Source of the DNA: Siphonodentalium dalli
Taxonomy: Eukaryota; Mollusca; Scaphopoda; Gadilida; Siphonodentaliidae
Length of the DNA stretch: 64,000 nucleotides
Reading direction: 5' to 3'
Assembly: GCA_032622095.1 (NCBI GenBank)
Contig: CP136061.1
Span: 187,802,369-187,866,368 of the forward strand
In this document: positions 50,035 through 61,143 of the stretch, one piece after another
How the letters are laid out: the number at the start of each line of letters is the position of its first letter
Numbering within the stretch: position 1 is the stretch's first letter
Notes under the pieces: generated by a model
Databases searched by the model: none
Told to the model about the DNA's origin: nothing
What the model saw: the letters and a program-made list of their open reading frames with translations, nothing else
Translations under genes and position numbers: made by a program

Positions 50035-51640
50035 AATGCTGATGTGTATGATTATATTATTAGATCCCTAGATGATGGTAAGGAGGTGCGCTGTATCTTC
50101 TGTGACATTAGTAAAGCCTTTGATAAGGTCTGGCATAAGGGTCTCCTATTTAAAATTAGGCAAATGGGAATCGGAGGTAACTTAATTAAACTTTTAGAAT
50201 CATATTTAGAATGTCGACAACAGAGAGTATTTATAGATAATGTTAGTTCAGATTGGAAATGCATATCTGCGGCGTGCCCCAGGGGTCTATCCTCGGACCG
50301 CTATTATTTCTTATTTATATAAATGACATAACCGACAAAATAGTGTGTAACATCCGTCTTTTTGCAGATGACACATCCATATACTTATGTGTTGAAAACC
50401 CAACTCTCGCTGCTGAAATAATTAACAAAGATATCAGTACTATCTTTGAATGGTCAAAAAAGTGGCTAGTAAAGTTTAACACCCTTAAAACCGAAGCTAT
50501 ATTAGTATCCAGGAAAGCAACAACCATAGATCACCCGCCCCTCTTCATGGATGGATCTGAAATAACTAAAGTAAGTAGTCACAAACATCTTGGAGTCACA
50601 TTCGATAGTTCTGGGTCATGGGAAAGTCACGTCTGTATCATAATTGATAAGGCATGGAAGAGAGTAAACCTTGTAAAAAGACATAAATTTAGATTAAGCA
50701 GAAAGTCTCTTGAAACAATATATTTTTCATTTATTCGCCCTATCCTAGAGTATGCATCACCTGTGTGGGATAATATCCCCAAGTGTACGAGCGATAGAAT
50801 TGAGGATATCCAGTATGAAATGGCAAGAATAGTTACTGGGGCAACCAGAAGTGCTAGCGATAGGAAATTATTACTTGAAACATGTTGGGAACCGCTTGCA
50901 CAACGCAGGCATAAGCAGAAAAAATAATTCAGTTTTACAATATGACAAAACACAGAGCTCCATCCTACTTATCTAATATGATTCCACCTGATTCTTCCTC
51001 AACTGGCTACAATCTTAGACATCCCAGCATCCACCCGCCTGATGGTAATAATAATTACTATATGTATACATTTCTACCATCTGCCACACGTGCTTGGAAC
51101 AGCTTATCTGACTCGGTAAGGTCTTCAGAAACGTTAGCCGATTTTAAACGAAACATTAACACTGGTCGTTCAAAGATTGCTAAATTTTATTACCATAGTT
51201 ATTCTCGTAAAGCTCAAGTTTATCATACTAGAATCAGATTGGGGTGCAGTAACCTGAACAAAGACCTTGTCACAAATCACCTTAAAGAGTCCCCGATGTG
51301 TCCTTGTGGTGGTTTTGAAATTGAATCAGCATATCATTTTCTCTTGAAATGTCCATTATATACTCAAGCAAGAACTGAAATGTTAGCTGATCTGCCATAA
51401 ATTATAATATCACCTGATGTACTTCTGTATGGGTCTCCTGATCTCGCTGATGATTTGAACATTAAAATTGTCGATGTTGTACAGAAGTTCATTGTCTGTA
51501 CTGGGCGTTTCTGACTCACGGGTACGGTGGTTTAAGCCGAAACACGCGTGTTACTAATAACCTATATGTAATGTCTTAAATTGTAGTCACTGCGCGTGTT
51601 TTAGCCCTACCACCTCGCCCTCTATACTGGAATAATTATT
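50035..51640 (+). mobile_element. LINE-C: 5'-truncated LINE with near-intact RT half
   Basis: It begins abruptly inside the reverse transcriptase at DVYDYIIRSLDDGKEV and runs through the thumb to a cysteine-containing C-terminus. It is the least decayed LINE here, with only a few lesions. The 3' end lies after a short C-terminal tail (LLYGSPDLADDLNIK..., about 51424-51510) and a roughly 120-base untranslated stretch. Confidence 0.85.
50044..51513 (+). pseudogene. LINE-C reverse transcriptase and C-terminal region (broken)
   Basis: The first frame (50044-50268) gives CIFCDISKAFDKVWHKGLL (palm motif with its catalytic Asp). A frameshift near 50265 moves to the frame with GVPQGSILGPLLFLIYIND near 50271, the catalytic FADD near 50361 and the thumb motif HLGVTFDSSGSW near 50585, ending at a stop near 50925. 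A third frame from 50942 gives APSYLSNMIP, FLPSATRAWNSLS and the Cys/His cluster MCPCGGFEIESAYHFLLKCP near 51297, the typical C-terminal end of Jockey-like LINEs. There are two or three lesions in about 450 residues. The missing N-terminal half was lost by truncation. Confidence 0.9.
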
Positions 51641-52529
51641 TATGGTACATACACATTTCGTCACTTATCAAATACTTATTAAATACATTAACTAAAAAGC
51701 TCATTAAAGGAATGTGAATAATTCTGATATTCCGCCGATTTGGTATTCTCTCCAATTGGGTCGTAGCGTGCTCAAATTTATTTGCATTAAGACTTTTCAC
51801 TGGCTTGTGACAATAAATGGTGACCAATTTAAAACGATACAATCCTCACTTATTTCTCCGTGATATATCTTATCCTACTGTTAATAGTAAGCTCACCGAC
51901 CCATTTTCAACCACCGCCTGCACTCCCTTTCTCTTTCCTATCCCTTCACCTAAACTTTATTATTCGGACCACACAGAACCAAACCCGTCTGCTATACCCC
52001 AATGGTATCTATTGGGGTAACATTTATTTCCCGAGGATAGGACTTAACAACAGCCCCCAAGCTTGTTGCCCAATCCTCTTTTGAACACTAAAACAAAATT
52101 ATATGTTTTGTATTTATTGTATGTAATTATGTTCTGTATTAGTTCAAATTAAATATTGTTTAAACCAAGAATGCTCGTAAACAGCACCAATAGGTTATAG
52201 ATTATGAATGCCTGGTCAGGAGGAATTTGTAGATCTTCTAATTGTCCTGACAATCAATGCTGTTTCATCGTGAGTATTTCCAACCCAACCAGTAGCCGGT
52301 GGCAGAGGCGATCAATTTGGTTGTGTCATACAACACTCCAAATACTGGCGAGTATGTGAATCTAAGGAAAACCATATCGTTCACAATTCGACAACAATAG
52401 CCTCTGTCGAGATACATCTAAGGTATATTATGTCCATGCTGCCGTATCAGTCATGCAACAAAGCAACCCAATTCAAGAGAAAGATATTCAGTTCTATAGA
52501 CTTCCATTTTTGAGCTATCCATTCTTATA
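51641..52529. other. No gene recognised
   Basis: A small inverted pair TACCCCAAT/ATTGGGGTA lies near 51995-52020. Nothing else is supported. Confidence 0.4.
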
Positions 52530-52813
52530 TCACAATACAACACTGGACTCAAAGAAGACCACCACTCTTTGTGTGTGCAATAAGCCGGTGGGCAGATCAA
52601 CACTGGTATTCACGTACTTGAACAGCATACACAAGTTACGGCCGAAACTATTTTCTAGAGCATGTGAGCATGGCGCTCCATAACGACATCCATTTCCGAG
52701 GACGATTTGCACAGAATACACTGGCATTCTATTGTTTGGAACAGATAGGAGATGAGAGATAAAACTTAAAGATCCACAGGCCGATTTGACACCAAATAAT
52801 TCCAAATTTCCTA
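52530..52813 (-). CDS. Exon-like open frame with ELFGVKS motif, unidentified
   Basis: On the reverse strand, TTTAG is followed by a frame giving NLELFGVKSACGSLSFISHL, then NNRMPVYSVQIVLGNGC and CSHALENSFGRNLCMLF, open to a stop near 52530. The amino-acid composition looks protein-like, with several cysteines. Its first part is related in DNA to 39400-39460 and 12240-12290. I do not know the domain. A decayed member of a multicopy host gene family or a piece of an unrecognised transposon are both possible. The LINE-D fragment begins just after its upstream end. Confidence 0.3.
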
Positions 52814-52814
52814 A

Positions 52815-53221
52815 ACCAATTTTCCACCTACCATACCAATACTCTCACTAAAAGTATTACATCTTTCACTAGAATGTACGCTGATGATAGTTGCTATAAA
52901 TGAAAGTCTCCATAACATAGTGGACGGTGTAAGCAGTTACATTGAAGCTATACATGTTTGGTCGAAACGATGCTAGTAAAATTCAATAGCAATAAAACTA
53001 AGTCTATAATATGGTATTATACGGGTATTCGTCCAGACATGCATATTTTGCTATAATCCCAAGTAGAATCCCATAAACACCTCGGCTTGGACATACATAG
53101 TGATGTTAACTGGGACAAGCATATCAATGAGTTATCAAAGAAATGATATGGTCGTCTTGCAGATTTATTATTATTTAGATAGGAAAACCCTAGACACAAT
53201 TTATTGAGCGTGTATACTGGC
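52815..53221 (+). mobile_element. LINE-D, left part (5'-truncated, interrupted)
   Basis: It starts just before the catalytic box, giving RMYADDS near 52870, then VKFNSNKTKSIIW near 52976 and SHKHLGLDIHSDVNWDKHI near 53068. Several stops are present. Its continuation is at 55600-56095, beyond the hAT insertion. Confidence 0.8.
53214..53221 (+). repeat. 8-bp target-site duplication of the hAT element (left)
   Basis: ATACTGGC here is repeated exactly at 55600-55607. Confidence 0.95.
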
Positions 53222-53479
53222 CAGGGATGGGGTAATTGTAATTTGTAATTGTAATTGACTGTAATTAATTAAATTTTTTCAAGTAATTGCATGTAATTGG
53301 TAATTGAATTTATTCTCAATTACATGTAATTGCAATTGTAATTGGTTAGGGTGTAATTGTAATTGTAATTAGGGTTTAATTTCAATTACTTCAAAATCAC
53401 AGGTACTTGTTTTTTCTCTCTCAAAGTTCTCTTTCATAATTCATCCAATGGTTTCTTCAAATGGTTTCAGCCAAACTTT

Positions 53480-53536
53480 AAAGTGTGACTGGCTATCACT
53501 ATGTTGTGACAACATAGTGATAGCCAGTCACACTTT
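53480..53536. repeat. Near-perfect palindrome inside the hAT element
   Basis: Exact 28-base arms (AAAGTGTGACTGGCTATCAC...) at 53480-53507 and 53509-53536, with a single G between them. The similarity goes a few bases further on each side. Confidence 0.95.
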
Positions 53537-53803
53537 GAAGTTTGTCACAACACTGAGTTTCTATTCACTGTGTGTCAATGGTGATTTTTTTTACACCACC
53601 TGCATTTGTTTTCTTAAGCATTGGTAGTCTTTGATGTAGAAGGCTTGTTTTGATAAATACAATGAGAAACCAACTTCAGATAATTGACAATAGATCACTA
53701 ATAGTCACTCTTATGGTCATGTTTTCATTGCCTCCATCTGATATGGTATATAAGCTATGGTAGCAGTGAGAAATTCATACCAACCACTGCTAATGCTATC
53801 GAC

Positions 53804-55304
53804 ATGTCTACAAAAAGTTCTTCGTTAATCTGGCAGCATTTTGATTTGCCAAAAGACACATCGGGTCCTATGAAAGCAAAGTGCAAGCTTTGCCCCACTG
53901 CTATCTCCGGTTCCAAAAAAGTTACCTCCAATTTTGTGACACATCTGAAGGTAAGTTTCCATTTCTTTGTACTAGTATTGTTTATTTCCATTGGCATATT
54001 ACTTCAGTCATAATGTGGTATAGCTGTGTGCATTGTGTTTTGTCCCTTCTAATTTGTAAATGAACAATAGGCTCAATAATCCCCCAATTAGCAGTGTCTA
54101 GTGGAGGCATTGTGTCACCAGTAATCTACTGGCCACAAAGGCTAATTATTTTACAAGGTGTTAGCTTGTTATGACGTAGCTGAAAAGATAGCAAATATCA
54201 TCACTGACAATGCCTCAAACATGAAAACCGCGTTCTACATTCCTGGATATGACCCTGCCGAATCCAACAATGACCAGCCGAGTGATTCAGATGAGGAAAG
54301 TGATAATGATAGTGATTCTGAGGATATTGATGTGTTTAGTACATTCCCTGATCGCATTTCCTGCTATGCTCATACTTTACAGCTAGTTGTGAGGGACGGA
54401 ATGAAAGCTGGAACAGCGCAAATAACCAATGCCATCGCCAAAGCATCGAAGGTAGTCAGCCAAGTTCGCAAGTCGCTGATATCGTCTGAATTTCTAGAAA
54501 ATGAACCCAGACTACAAACTGCAAATGCAACACGATGGAATTCCCAGCTAATCATGATTCGATCAGTTCTGCGAATTCCCGAGGAGAAGCTAAGTGCAGT
54601 GAGTTATCATTCTATAACATCGTATGAACGGAAGATTTTAAATGAACTGTGTGATGTACTTGTGCCATTCGAACATGTGACAAACCTTGTTCAAGGACAG
54701 AACAATGTGACTGGTAGTTACGCCGTTCCAGTTACCAAAGGATTGAGACACACACTAGATAAGCTAACCACACTGTACAAAGATTGTTGCTAAAATGAAG
54801 GTGTCAGCCAAAACACGTCTGAGCCAGTATGAGGGTAGCCATCAATTCCAAGTGGCAGCGATACTAGATCCCAGGTTTAAAGCGCGATGGTGTGTCAATA
54901 GTGAATCCGATAGGCTGAAGCGTGAAATCACCAAAGAACTGAAAACAATTGTGACAGAACCTGAAAACTCGATGAGTGAGAAACCAGCTAAGAAGCTGAA
55001 AGTCGACGACTTTATGGATGAACCTGCAACGACAATTCAACACGACAACGACGAACTGTATCTCAAAGAACCATGTGTGCCAAGGGACAGCAACGTTCTA
55101 GAGTTCTGGAAATGTAATACGAACACCTATCCTGGACTGAGTGCATTAGCTGCCAAGTACCTGTGCGTGCCCGCTTCGTCTGCTCCTGTATAGCGTCTGT
55201 TCAGCATTGCCGGAAAGATCTTTCGTCCGGACAGGTGTCGCCTTAGGGATGATCGTTTCGAGCAACTGATGATGCTTAAGTGCAATCGACACATCAAGTT
55301 GTAG
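53804..55304 (+). pseudogene. hAT transposase (BED finger, internal deletion, frameshift, stop)
   Basis: This is a cut-and-paste transposase, related in style to ZBED-type hAT proteins. Exon 1 (53804-53950) gives a BED zinc finger: SSLIWQHFDL, KCKLC, TSNFVTHLK, then a clean donor AAG/GTAAGT. A 207-base gap ending in TTTTACAAG leads in the same phase to ACYDVAEKIANIITDNASNM (54158 on), with the second catalytic Asp, then CYAHTLQLVV and TRWNSQL. About 200 residues with the first catalytic Asp are missing between them. A frameshift lies near 54785. The C-terminal dimerisation part has VAAILDPRFKARW, VLEFWK, YPGLSALAAKYLCVPASSAPV, then a TAG (55191) where the conserved Glu of ERLFS belongs, and RLFSIAGKIFRPDR to the end. 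AATAAA is at 55396. Confidence 0.92.
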
Positions 55305-55599
55305 ACGCTGTGCTAAATCATTTAGCCTAAATGTGCTCCATTACTGTGCTTACTCATGTATTTTTTTATCTTGCTTGTGTAATGTTTTGTTATCAAATAA
55401 AGTCCATATCAATAAATAGTGTTCCTACTTCAATTATGTACTGAAATGTAATTGTATTTGTAATTGAATTACATTTCAAAGTAATTGTTCTTAATTACAT
55501 TAAGAAATAGATGTAATGGGAATTGTAATTGTAATTGAAAAATGTTGAAGTAATTGTAATTGTAATTAATTACATTCACAAGTAATTGCCCCATCCCTG

Positions 55600-56095
55600 A
55601 TACTGGCCCTGATGGATAATGCTGATGTTGGATTCCGCTTCAGCAAATGCAATTTCCCAATCAGATCGCTTCAATCTGACGCGATCCGTCCCTGTAAAGA
55701 AACTTGCCAGTAGAATTGGGGTGACAAACATTAGCAAACAGAAGAAAATATAATAGAATGAATATCATGTACAAAATAACTAATAATATGAACCCTAAAT
55801 ACCTTCGCAATCTCTTGCCCACCCGCCCGAATCAGCTAATAGGTATGATTTTAGAGATAAAACAAGTTGTCCTCCATATTCGTTCAACATAACTGATCGT
55901 TTTGAACATTCATTTTTCTCAAATACAACTACATGTAGGGAATAGAACACTCCGAAATTACTGTAGCGAGTTAAACACTGACAAGTTTTGTAACTTCATA
56001 TCAGACAACCCAAGCTGTTGCTGTGGACTTGCTACCGTGGGAGTAAAAAGTATTAACACGAGAAACTCCTCTCCGGAGACACTAAACTGAATAAT
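55600..56095 (+). mobile_element. LINE-D, right part
   Basis: Right of the second ATACTGGC, thumb and C-terminal pieces of the same LINE continue: MNIMYKITNNMNPKYLRNLL near 55758, LPTRPNQL, and a decayed NPSCCCGLATV near 56010, matching the Cys-rich end of LINE-C. Confidence 0.75.
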
Positions 56096-56430
56096 ACATA
56101 AACAGGAACCTATTTAGGGTTGTACAAACAACCTCGACATCGCGCCTCGAATTAATTATACATCTATAATGTTATAATACCTCTGCTGCAAAATGAAAAT
56201 AACTACATTTTGCATTCCTACTAACTAAACAACGACAATGCACCCGAAACACATACCGACGAGATGACACCTCCTCCAATAAACTGAATTAACAATTTTT
56301 ATGGTCATTCATATGTTTACTGAAGATTATCTGATATATCGATATAAGTGAAACGATGACATACATATCAAATTTATCAAGTTTGAGTGTAATCTGTATT
56401 TTATGTTCGTGATGTGTATAAATAAAATGC
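56096..56430. other. No gene recognised
   Basis: I see nothing here that I can support. Confidence 0.45.
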
Positions 56431-56535
56431 GGAGAGAGAGCACTGTGCAGGAACTGTTACATCGGAAGTCGTTCTATCGCCGGTTTGTGATGGTTCTTGA
56501 CTGATTTGTGACGGTTCCTTATGATCAAAATTATA
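56431..56535 (+). repeat. Long inverted repeat, left arm
   Basis: AGGAACTGTTACATCGGAAG and GTCGTTCTATCG (56449-56479) are matched exactly, inverted, at 60098-60128. Similarity extends over about 90-100 bases, and a GAGAGAG tract lies at the outer end of both arms. The 3.7 kb between them may be one inverted-repeat element, later hit by LINE-E, or two copies of a dispersed repeat in opposite orientation. Confidence 0.8.
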
Positions 56536-56996
56536 CATTTTCGCGACTTTTTGACAGCTATAACCCCATGTTTGAGCCATCTAGCTGATAATTCGATTAT
56601 TTTTTCCATTCCCCTCACAATCGGTGGCCCAAACAAGCGTAATAATAACGAACATTCCATTGTGTGTGTCATAACAACGACAAAAACAGCGAATTTTGAT
56701 ATTTGTTTGGGTTCTCTAATGATCGAGTCGGTTCTCTCCCTATTTAATCGGTTTTATACGGGTAATACTATGGCTAATATTTGGCAAGATAATAGCTCAA
56801 ACTGACCATGTCGTGAAATTAGCCAAAGATGAACACAACAAAATATGCATTAATTTGAAATTTGCACCATTGTCATCAATTTATATGAATTACACTGCCT
56901 TCCTATGCTTATTCAATAACCTGTGTTACGCCTATCAAAATTTACCAAGTCGCCAGCTAGTTTTAAAAATAACGCGTTTTGCAGGCCCAACATATC

Positions 56997-57193
56997 CATG
57001 AATCAATAGCCTGTTAACTATAGTGTAATTTCATAGCGCTGGACTTCGGAAAGGGTGAGCATAGACGGGATATATAGAGTTATCTGTCTTGTACTTTATG
57101 TTGTCTATTTTCATAGACACATTTTAATCAGCAAAAAGCCAAAACAAATAAGACGTTAGAAGTTCGTTGACACCCATACATTGTTCTGATTAC

Positions 57194-57195
<2 letters not shown>
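56997..57195 (+). repeat. 199-bp direct repeat, left copy
   Basis: It starts CATGAATCAATAGCCTG and ends CTGATTACGC. The copy at 58069-58267 differs at only about three positions. Confidence 0.95.
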
Positions 57196-57197
<2 letters not shown>

Positions 57198-57233
<36 letters not shown>

Positions 57234-58068
57234 ACACTCAAACTGGATTTACATGGGCGTGGGAAAATCAATCTTCACTTATCCCGATTATGGTACGTAG
57301 CTTACATAAGGATTTGATAAACAACTTTCACATAATGTGGACTGATGACTTTACAAAATCATCAAGGGGGGCATTTTATACCCACTTGAAAGATAAACCG
57401 TCTTTTTCCAAATGTTACACTTTGAACTTTTCATTTAGTATTCATATACAACGACTGAGGACAGCAAATCATAGACTTGCTGTAGAAGTGACTCGATGGA
57501 AAAAAGGAAAGCGCAAACAAGCAGTGGCTACCAACGATGCATTGTGTAGCATATGCAAAGTGGAACAAGGGGACGAGTATCATTTCCTGATGAAATGCCC
57601 TAATCTCCGTGAACTTAGAATTAAATATTTACCAGAATGTTATCGAAAAGTCGTGTCCAAAGAATCGTGTTATGCATTATTAAACGAAACCGATATTAAT
57701 ACATTGCGCAACCTATCGATGATGTTCATAAATAAGGGTCTTAAGTTAACCGAGCACAGCAATTAATATTATACAGCTTCGACCAAGACGATGATACCGA
57801 TGGTGATGATGATGATGATGATGATGATAATGATGATGATGGTGATGATGACGACGGTGCTACTGGTGATAGTGACGTTGATGTTGATTATGATAACGGT
57901 AATGATGATGACTATAATGACGTAGACGGTGACGACACTGATGGTGATGAAGGGTGATGCTTATATTTGTGTTGTTTTCTGTATAGTGAATTAATTTATC
58001 CATGTTATTTATCTTATTCTTGTCTCATGTTGCACATATTGTGTCTGAGTAAATAAACTATATATATA
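57198..58068 (+). mobile_element. LINE-E: LINE 3' fragment between 199-bp direct repeats
   Basis: Thirty-two T residues (57198-57229) precede a reading frame (57231-57764) that gives GFTWAWENQSSLIP, DLINNFHIMWTDDFTKSSRG, RLRTANHRLAVEVTRWKKG and LCSICKVEQGDEYHFLMKCP, with the same CxxC...DEYHFxxxC end as the 30-kb fragment. It is open and unbroken to the stop at about 57764, so it is recent. A long imperfect (GATGAT)n/GAC tract (57790-57955) and a TAAATAAAC-type end follow. It holds no reverse transcriptase. The T run at the 5' side is unusual for a sense-strand LINE. Confidence 0.85.
57790..57955 (+). repeat. Imperfect (GAT)n tract of LINE-E
   Basis: GAT triplets with GGT, GAC and AAC variants, just after the LINE-E stop codon. 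Confidence 0.9.
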
Positions 58069-58267
58069 CATGAATCAATAGCCTGTTAACTATAGTGTAA
58101 TTTCATAGCGCTGGACTTCGGAAAGCGTGAGCATAGACGGGATATATAGAGTTATCTGTCTTGTATTTTATGTTGTCTATTTTCATAGACGCATTTTAAT
58201 CAGCAAAAAGCCAAAACAAATAAGACGTTAGAAGTTCGTTGACACCCATACATTGTTCTGATTACGC
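58069..58267 (+). repeat. 199-bp direct repeat, right copy
   Basis: This is the partner of 56997-57195. It continues in unrelated sequence after CTGATTACGCAATTT. Confidence 0.95.
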
Positions 58268-60055
58268 AATTTATGAAGTTTATGTTGGGCATCCGCTTGC
58301 TGGATGCTGATTATATAGGTTAGGTGCTAGAATTCGTCATTTCTTTATCGTACTTGTTCTGCTGTTCGGGATAATCTGACCGGCAATCACTCAGGGTTTG
58401 TTCTAACTTCTAAGCCTCTAGACAGTGAAGCCATGCCACTCAGATTCCTGTTAAGAGATGCATGATAACAACCAATCATGCAATTAATTGTAAACACTCG
58501 CCTGTAATAGGGAATAATTGTTTTATACTAGTAAAGGCTATCTTTTGTAATATTAAATAAAATAGAAATTGGATGAAGTGAAAGCAAAAATTATTTGGTC
58601 ACCCTCCTTTGACTTACTATAGCAGTCGCCCCGAACATACAAGATCACCCCGGGGCAACTGGTCTTGGGCATGAGTAGTCACGCATCCTCAGGGATATTC
58701 CTGAATGTAAATACGGGTACCAACACTAAACCTTTAAAAGTAACTCAATCAGTCAATGGAAGTTTACAAAATCATGTGACTATTGGTCGAAAGAGTACAA
58801 GTGAAGACGGGCCCATGTGATGCCGACCCCATATGAAGGCCCAAATACAAAGACGACCCGACGCGAAGTCGACCTGAGAGAAGTCGGCCCCGATGATTAG
58901 ATAGGAATTGAATATTGTTATTATTTTAAATGAGCGCGGAGGACAATTACACGTTAAACGAACACGTTAGTATTACAGTGTGTATCTGTACATAAGGAGA
59001 GACTTTCCTCGGTCATTGTTGTAAAATCAAACTAAGGGAACAATTTCAACATATTGTTGGTTTGAAAATTCCAACCAATCTAGTGTAAGGTATGACATTT
59101 GTAACTGTTGAAAAATTTGACTAAAGTTTGGGGTATACACCAATTAAGCACTCCTCCCTGTCCAAGTCTCACCCCTCCCCACACGCATATATCCGGCCAC
59201 GCCATAACATATCAAGGATTCAGTTGAACGTGATTTCATAAGGTATGTTCATGTCTGGGCGACGAACATGCGTAAATGTCCCTTAGGAGGGACTTTCGAG
59301 GAAGAAATATGTTGGAACTGGCATCGAAACATGTGTCCCACCTGGATATTTCAATTATGGCCCTGTATTAATTAAATGAATATAATATCTCATAATCTCC
59401 TGAGAGTAGATTTCTATTACCATTGGTATTTATATAGGCAGGCATGATTATGATATTATACTCATCGGGACGTTCAATATTTGGTTTCTGCCAATTAATG
59501 TCACTTACTATTATTATTAGATATTTATTATATTATTTCTTAATATACCTGTTGTATTATGTAAATGGAATAAGCTACAGTAATTATGTGGTTTAAAATG
59601 TCAGATAGACAAGACAATATTCGGCCCAAAGTGCAGAAATCGTTCGAATAAATCTTATTTATAGAACCGTCACAGCCATGATTGGCTTGAAATAGAACCG
59701 TAACACGCACATGTGTTGATTACGAGGCTACTGTTCCAAATTATCAACCGCTATCGAGATATTTTCTCAGCTATTTTACAGATAAATAACACGTGTATAC
59801 TTTACACTCAGTGCTCGTGTTCAGAATGCGTTTCATGTTTTATACGCTACCGAAAACAAACAAAGTGAGTTTACGTGGCTTGATTTTCAGTGATAACATG
59901 TTGATATTTACGCGTTAACTCGCTAATTCCAATTTAATTGTGATCTAGTGTTCACTTTTCGATAATACAGCACTTCTGCAGCCTCTGTTCAGTCAGGAAA
60001 GTATAATACATTCAAGGTATCTATAATTATGCGTGATTTTGTCCCGAAAATAATT
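58268..60055. other. No gene recognised
   Basis: Near 58810-58895, words such as GCCGACCCC and AAGTCGACC recur imperfectly every 15-25 bases. They might be a decayed relative of the foldback array, but this is weak. No gene is visible. Confidence 0.4.
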
Positions 60056-60148
60056 ATTTTTAATCATACAAATCAGTAAGAACCACCACAATACCGACGA
60101 TAGAACGACTTCCGATGTAACAGTTCCTACACAGTGAGAGAGAGAGAC
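60056..60148 (-). repeat. Long inverted repeat, right arm
   Basis: This is the reverse complement of 56431-56535, with the exact 31-base core at 60098-60128. Confidence 0.8.
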
Positions 60149-60457
60149 CCTTTGTAAGTTGCAAAACTTGTGTCGCAATCCCATTGCTTTGATATGCAAT
60201 AAATTATGTTCACACTAACAGAAAATGAAAAATACTCGCAATCGACATGTGTATTACACAGGCATCGCGAAATTCTACAAACTAAAACATAAGCAATACA
60301 TCGAAAATGATCACAAAAGCTCATAATTGAGACCGCTTATCAATAAATTTTGGGCGAAGGGCGATCTTTGGAATTTTTGCTAGGCTGACAAAAAAAAAAT
60401 CAAAACTTCAAAACGTGTTGAAACTCCAATCTGATTATTTTCGTTTACAGCTAACTT

Positions 60458-61143
60458 AGTGTCGGCGCACACGATCCCGATTGCAACTCGGTTAAATCCG
60501 GCTGTCGGATAAATTGGGCCCTATATAATAAGGGGGTCAGCGCACACGAGTCGGATTTTCACTCCGGTCATATAATCATGCTATATATGGTCACCATAGT
60601 CTATAGTATATAACCAACTGGTATGGTCAGCCTATCTAGCCAGTTACTATAGCAAGTCATGGTGGTTTATATTAATATTTATTTCTAAAGACTAGTATTT
60701 ATTAATAATAAATAATTAAAATAAATAGTTAAAATATTAAAAATATATAGAGGTAACGTAAATAGATCTTTTCACAGCTGCCGCCCTCTTGTTGCGATTA
60801 TTATACAGGCACTCATGTTCTGCCCACAGGTCAACCAGCCGTTGTTCCTTGTCAATCGATCAGAATTCTTGATTTAATTTCGAATAGTGGTCGCCGCTAA
60901 CTATTCCGACATTTTGAAAGAGGTTTTGGTCATGCGACGATCGGTCATGTGACAAGCAAAACACGCCCTTTGCCATCGTCACTAGCCGGATTCTCCTGAT
61001 GAAATCAAACTCATTTTGATCCGTCCGATTATATCGGATCCGACAAAATCCGCTCCATTGTTAGGCGCACCGCCCCCGATTGTCCCAGATTTATCCTGCA
61101 GCCGGATTAATCGGGGACAATCGGGATCGTGTGCGCCGACACT
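60458..61143. mobile_element. Harbinger-like non-autonomous element
   Basis: The terminal inverted repeats AGTGTCGGCGCACACGATCC... (60458-60483) and the exact reverse complement at 61118-61143 are 26 bp. Weaker inverted similarity continues inward for about 100 bases (TCCGGCTG, GGATAAAT, GCGGATTTT words). The ends can be read as GTGTCGG...CCGACAC between TTA and TGA, near the 3-bp TWA duplication of PIF/Harbinger elements. A MADF-like remnant inside supports that assignment. No transposase is present. Confidence 0.7.
60768..60859 (-). pseudogene. MADF/Myb-SANT-like DNA-binding domain remnant
   Basis: The reverse-strand frame reads SIDKEQRLVDLWAEHECLYN and then NRNKRAAAVK. The pattern L+xLWxxHxCLY...NRxKRxxA is that of MADF domains, the DNA-binding partner proteins of many animal Harbinger elements. 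Only about 30 residues of about 85 remain, with a few residues missing after CLYN and no start codon. Its position inside a Harbinger-like element explains it as the leftover of that element's second gene. Confidence 0.55.

Larger units (their letters stand above)
53222..55599 (+). mobile_element. hAT transposon with exact 8-bp target duplication
   Basis: This 2378-bp element starts CAGGGATGGGGTAATTG and ends with the inverted CAATTACTTG...-type sequence AATTGCCCCATCCCTG. Both subterminal regions (about 53233-53395 and 55436-55590) are packed with TGTAATTG/CAATTACA words, the usual form of hAT transposase-binding repeats. ATACTGGC duplicates flank it exactly. It carries a broken BED-finger/hAT transposase and a near-perfect hairpin at 53480-53536. 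It interrupts LINE-D. Confidence 0.95.
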
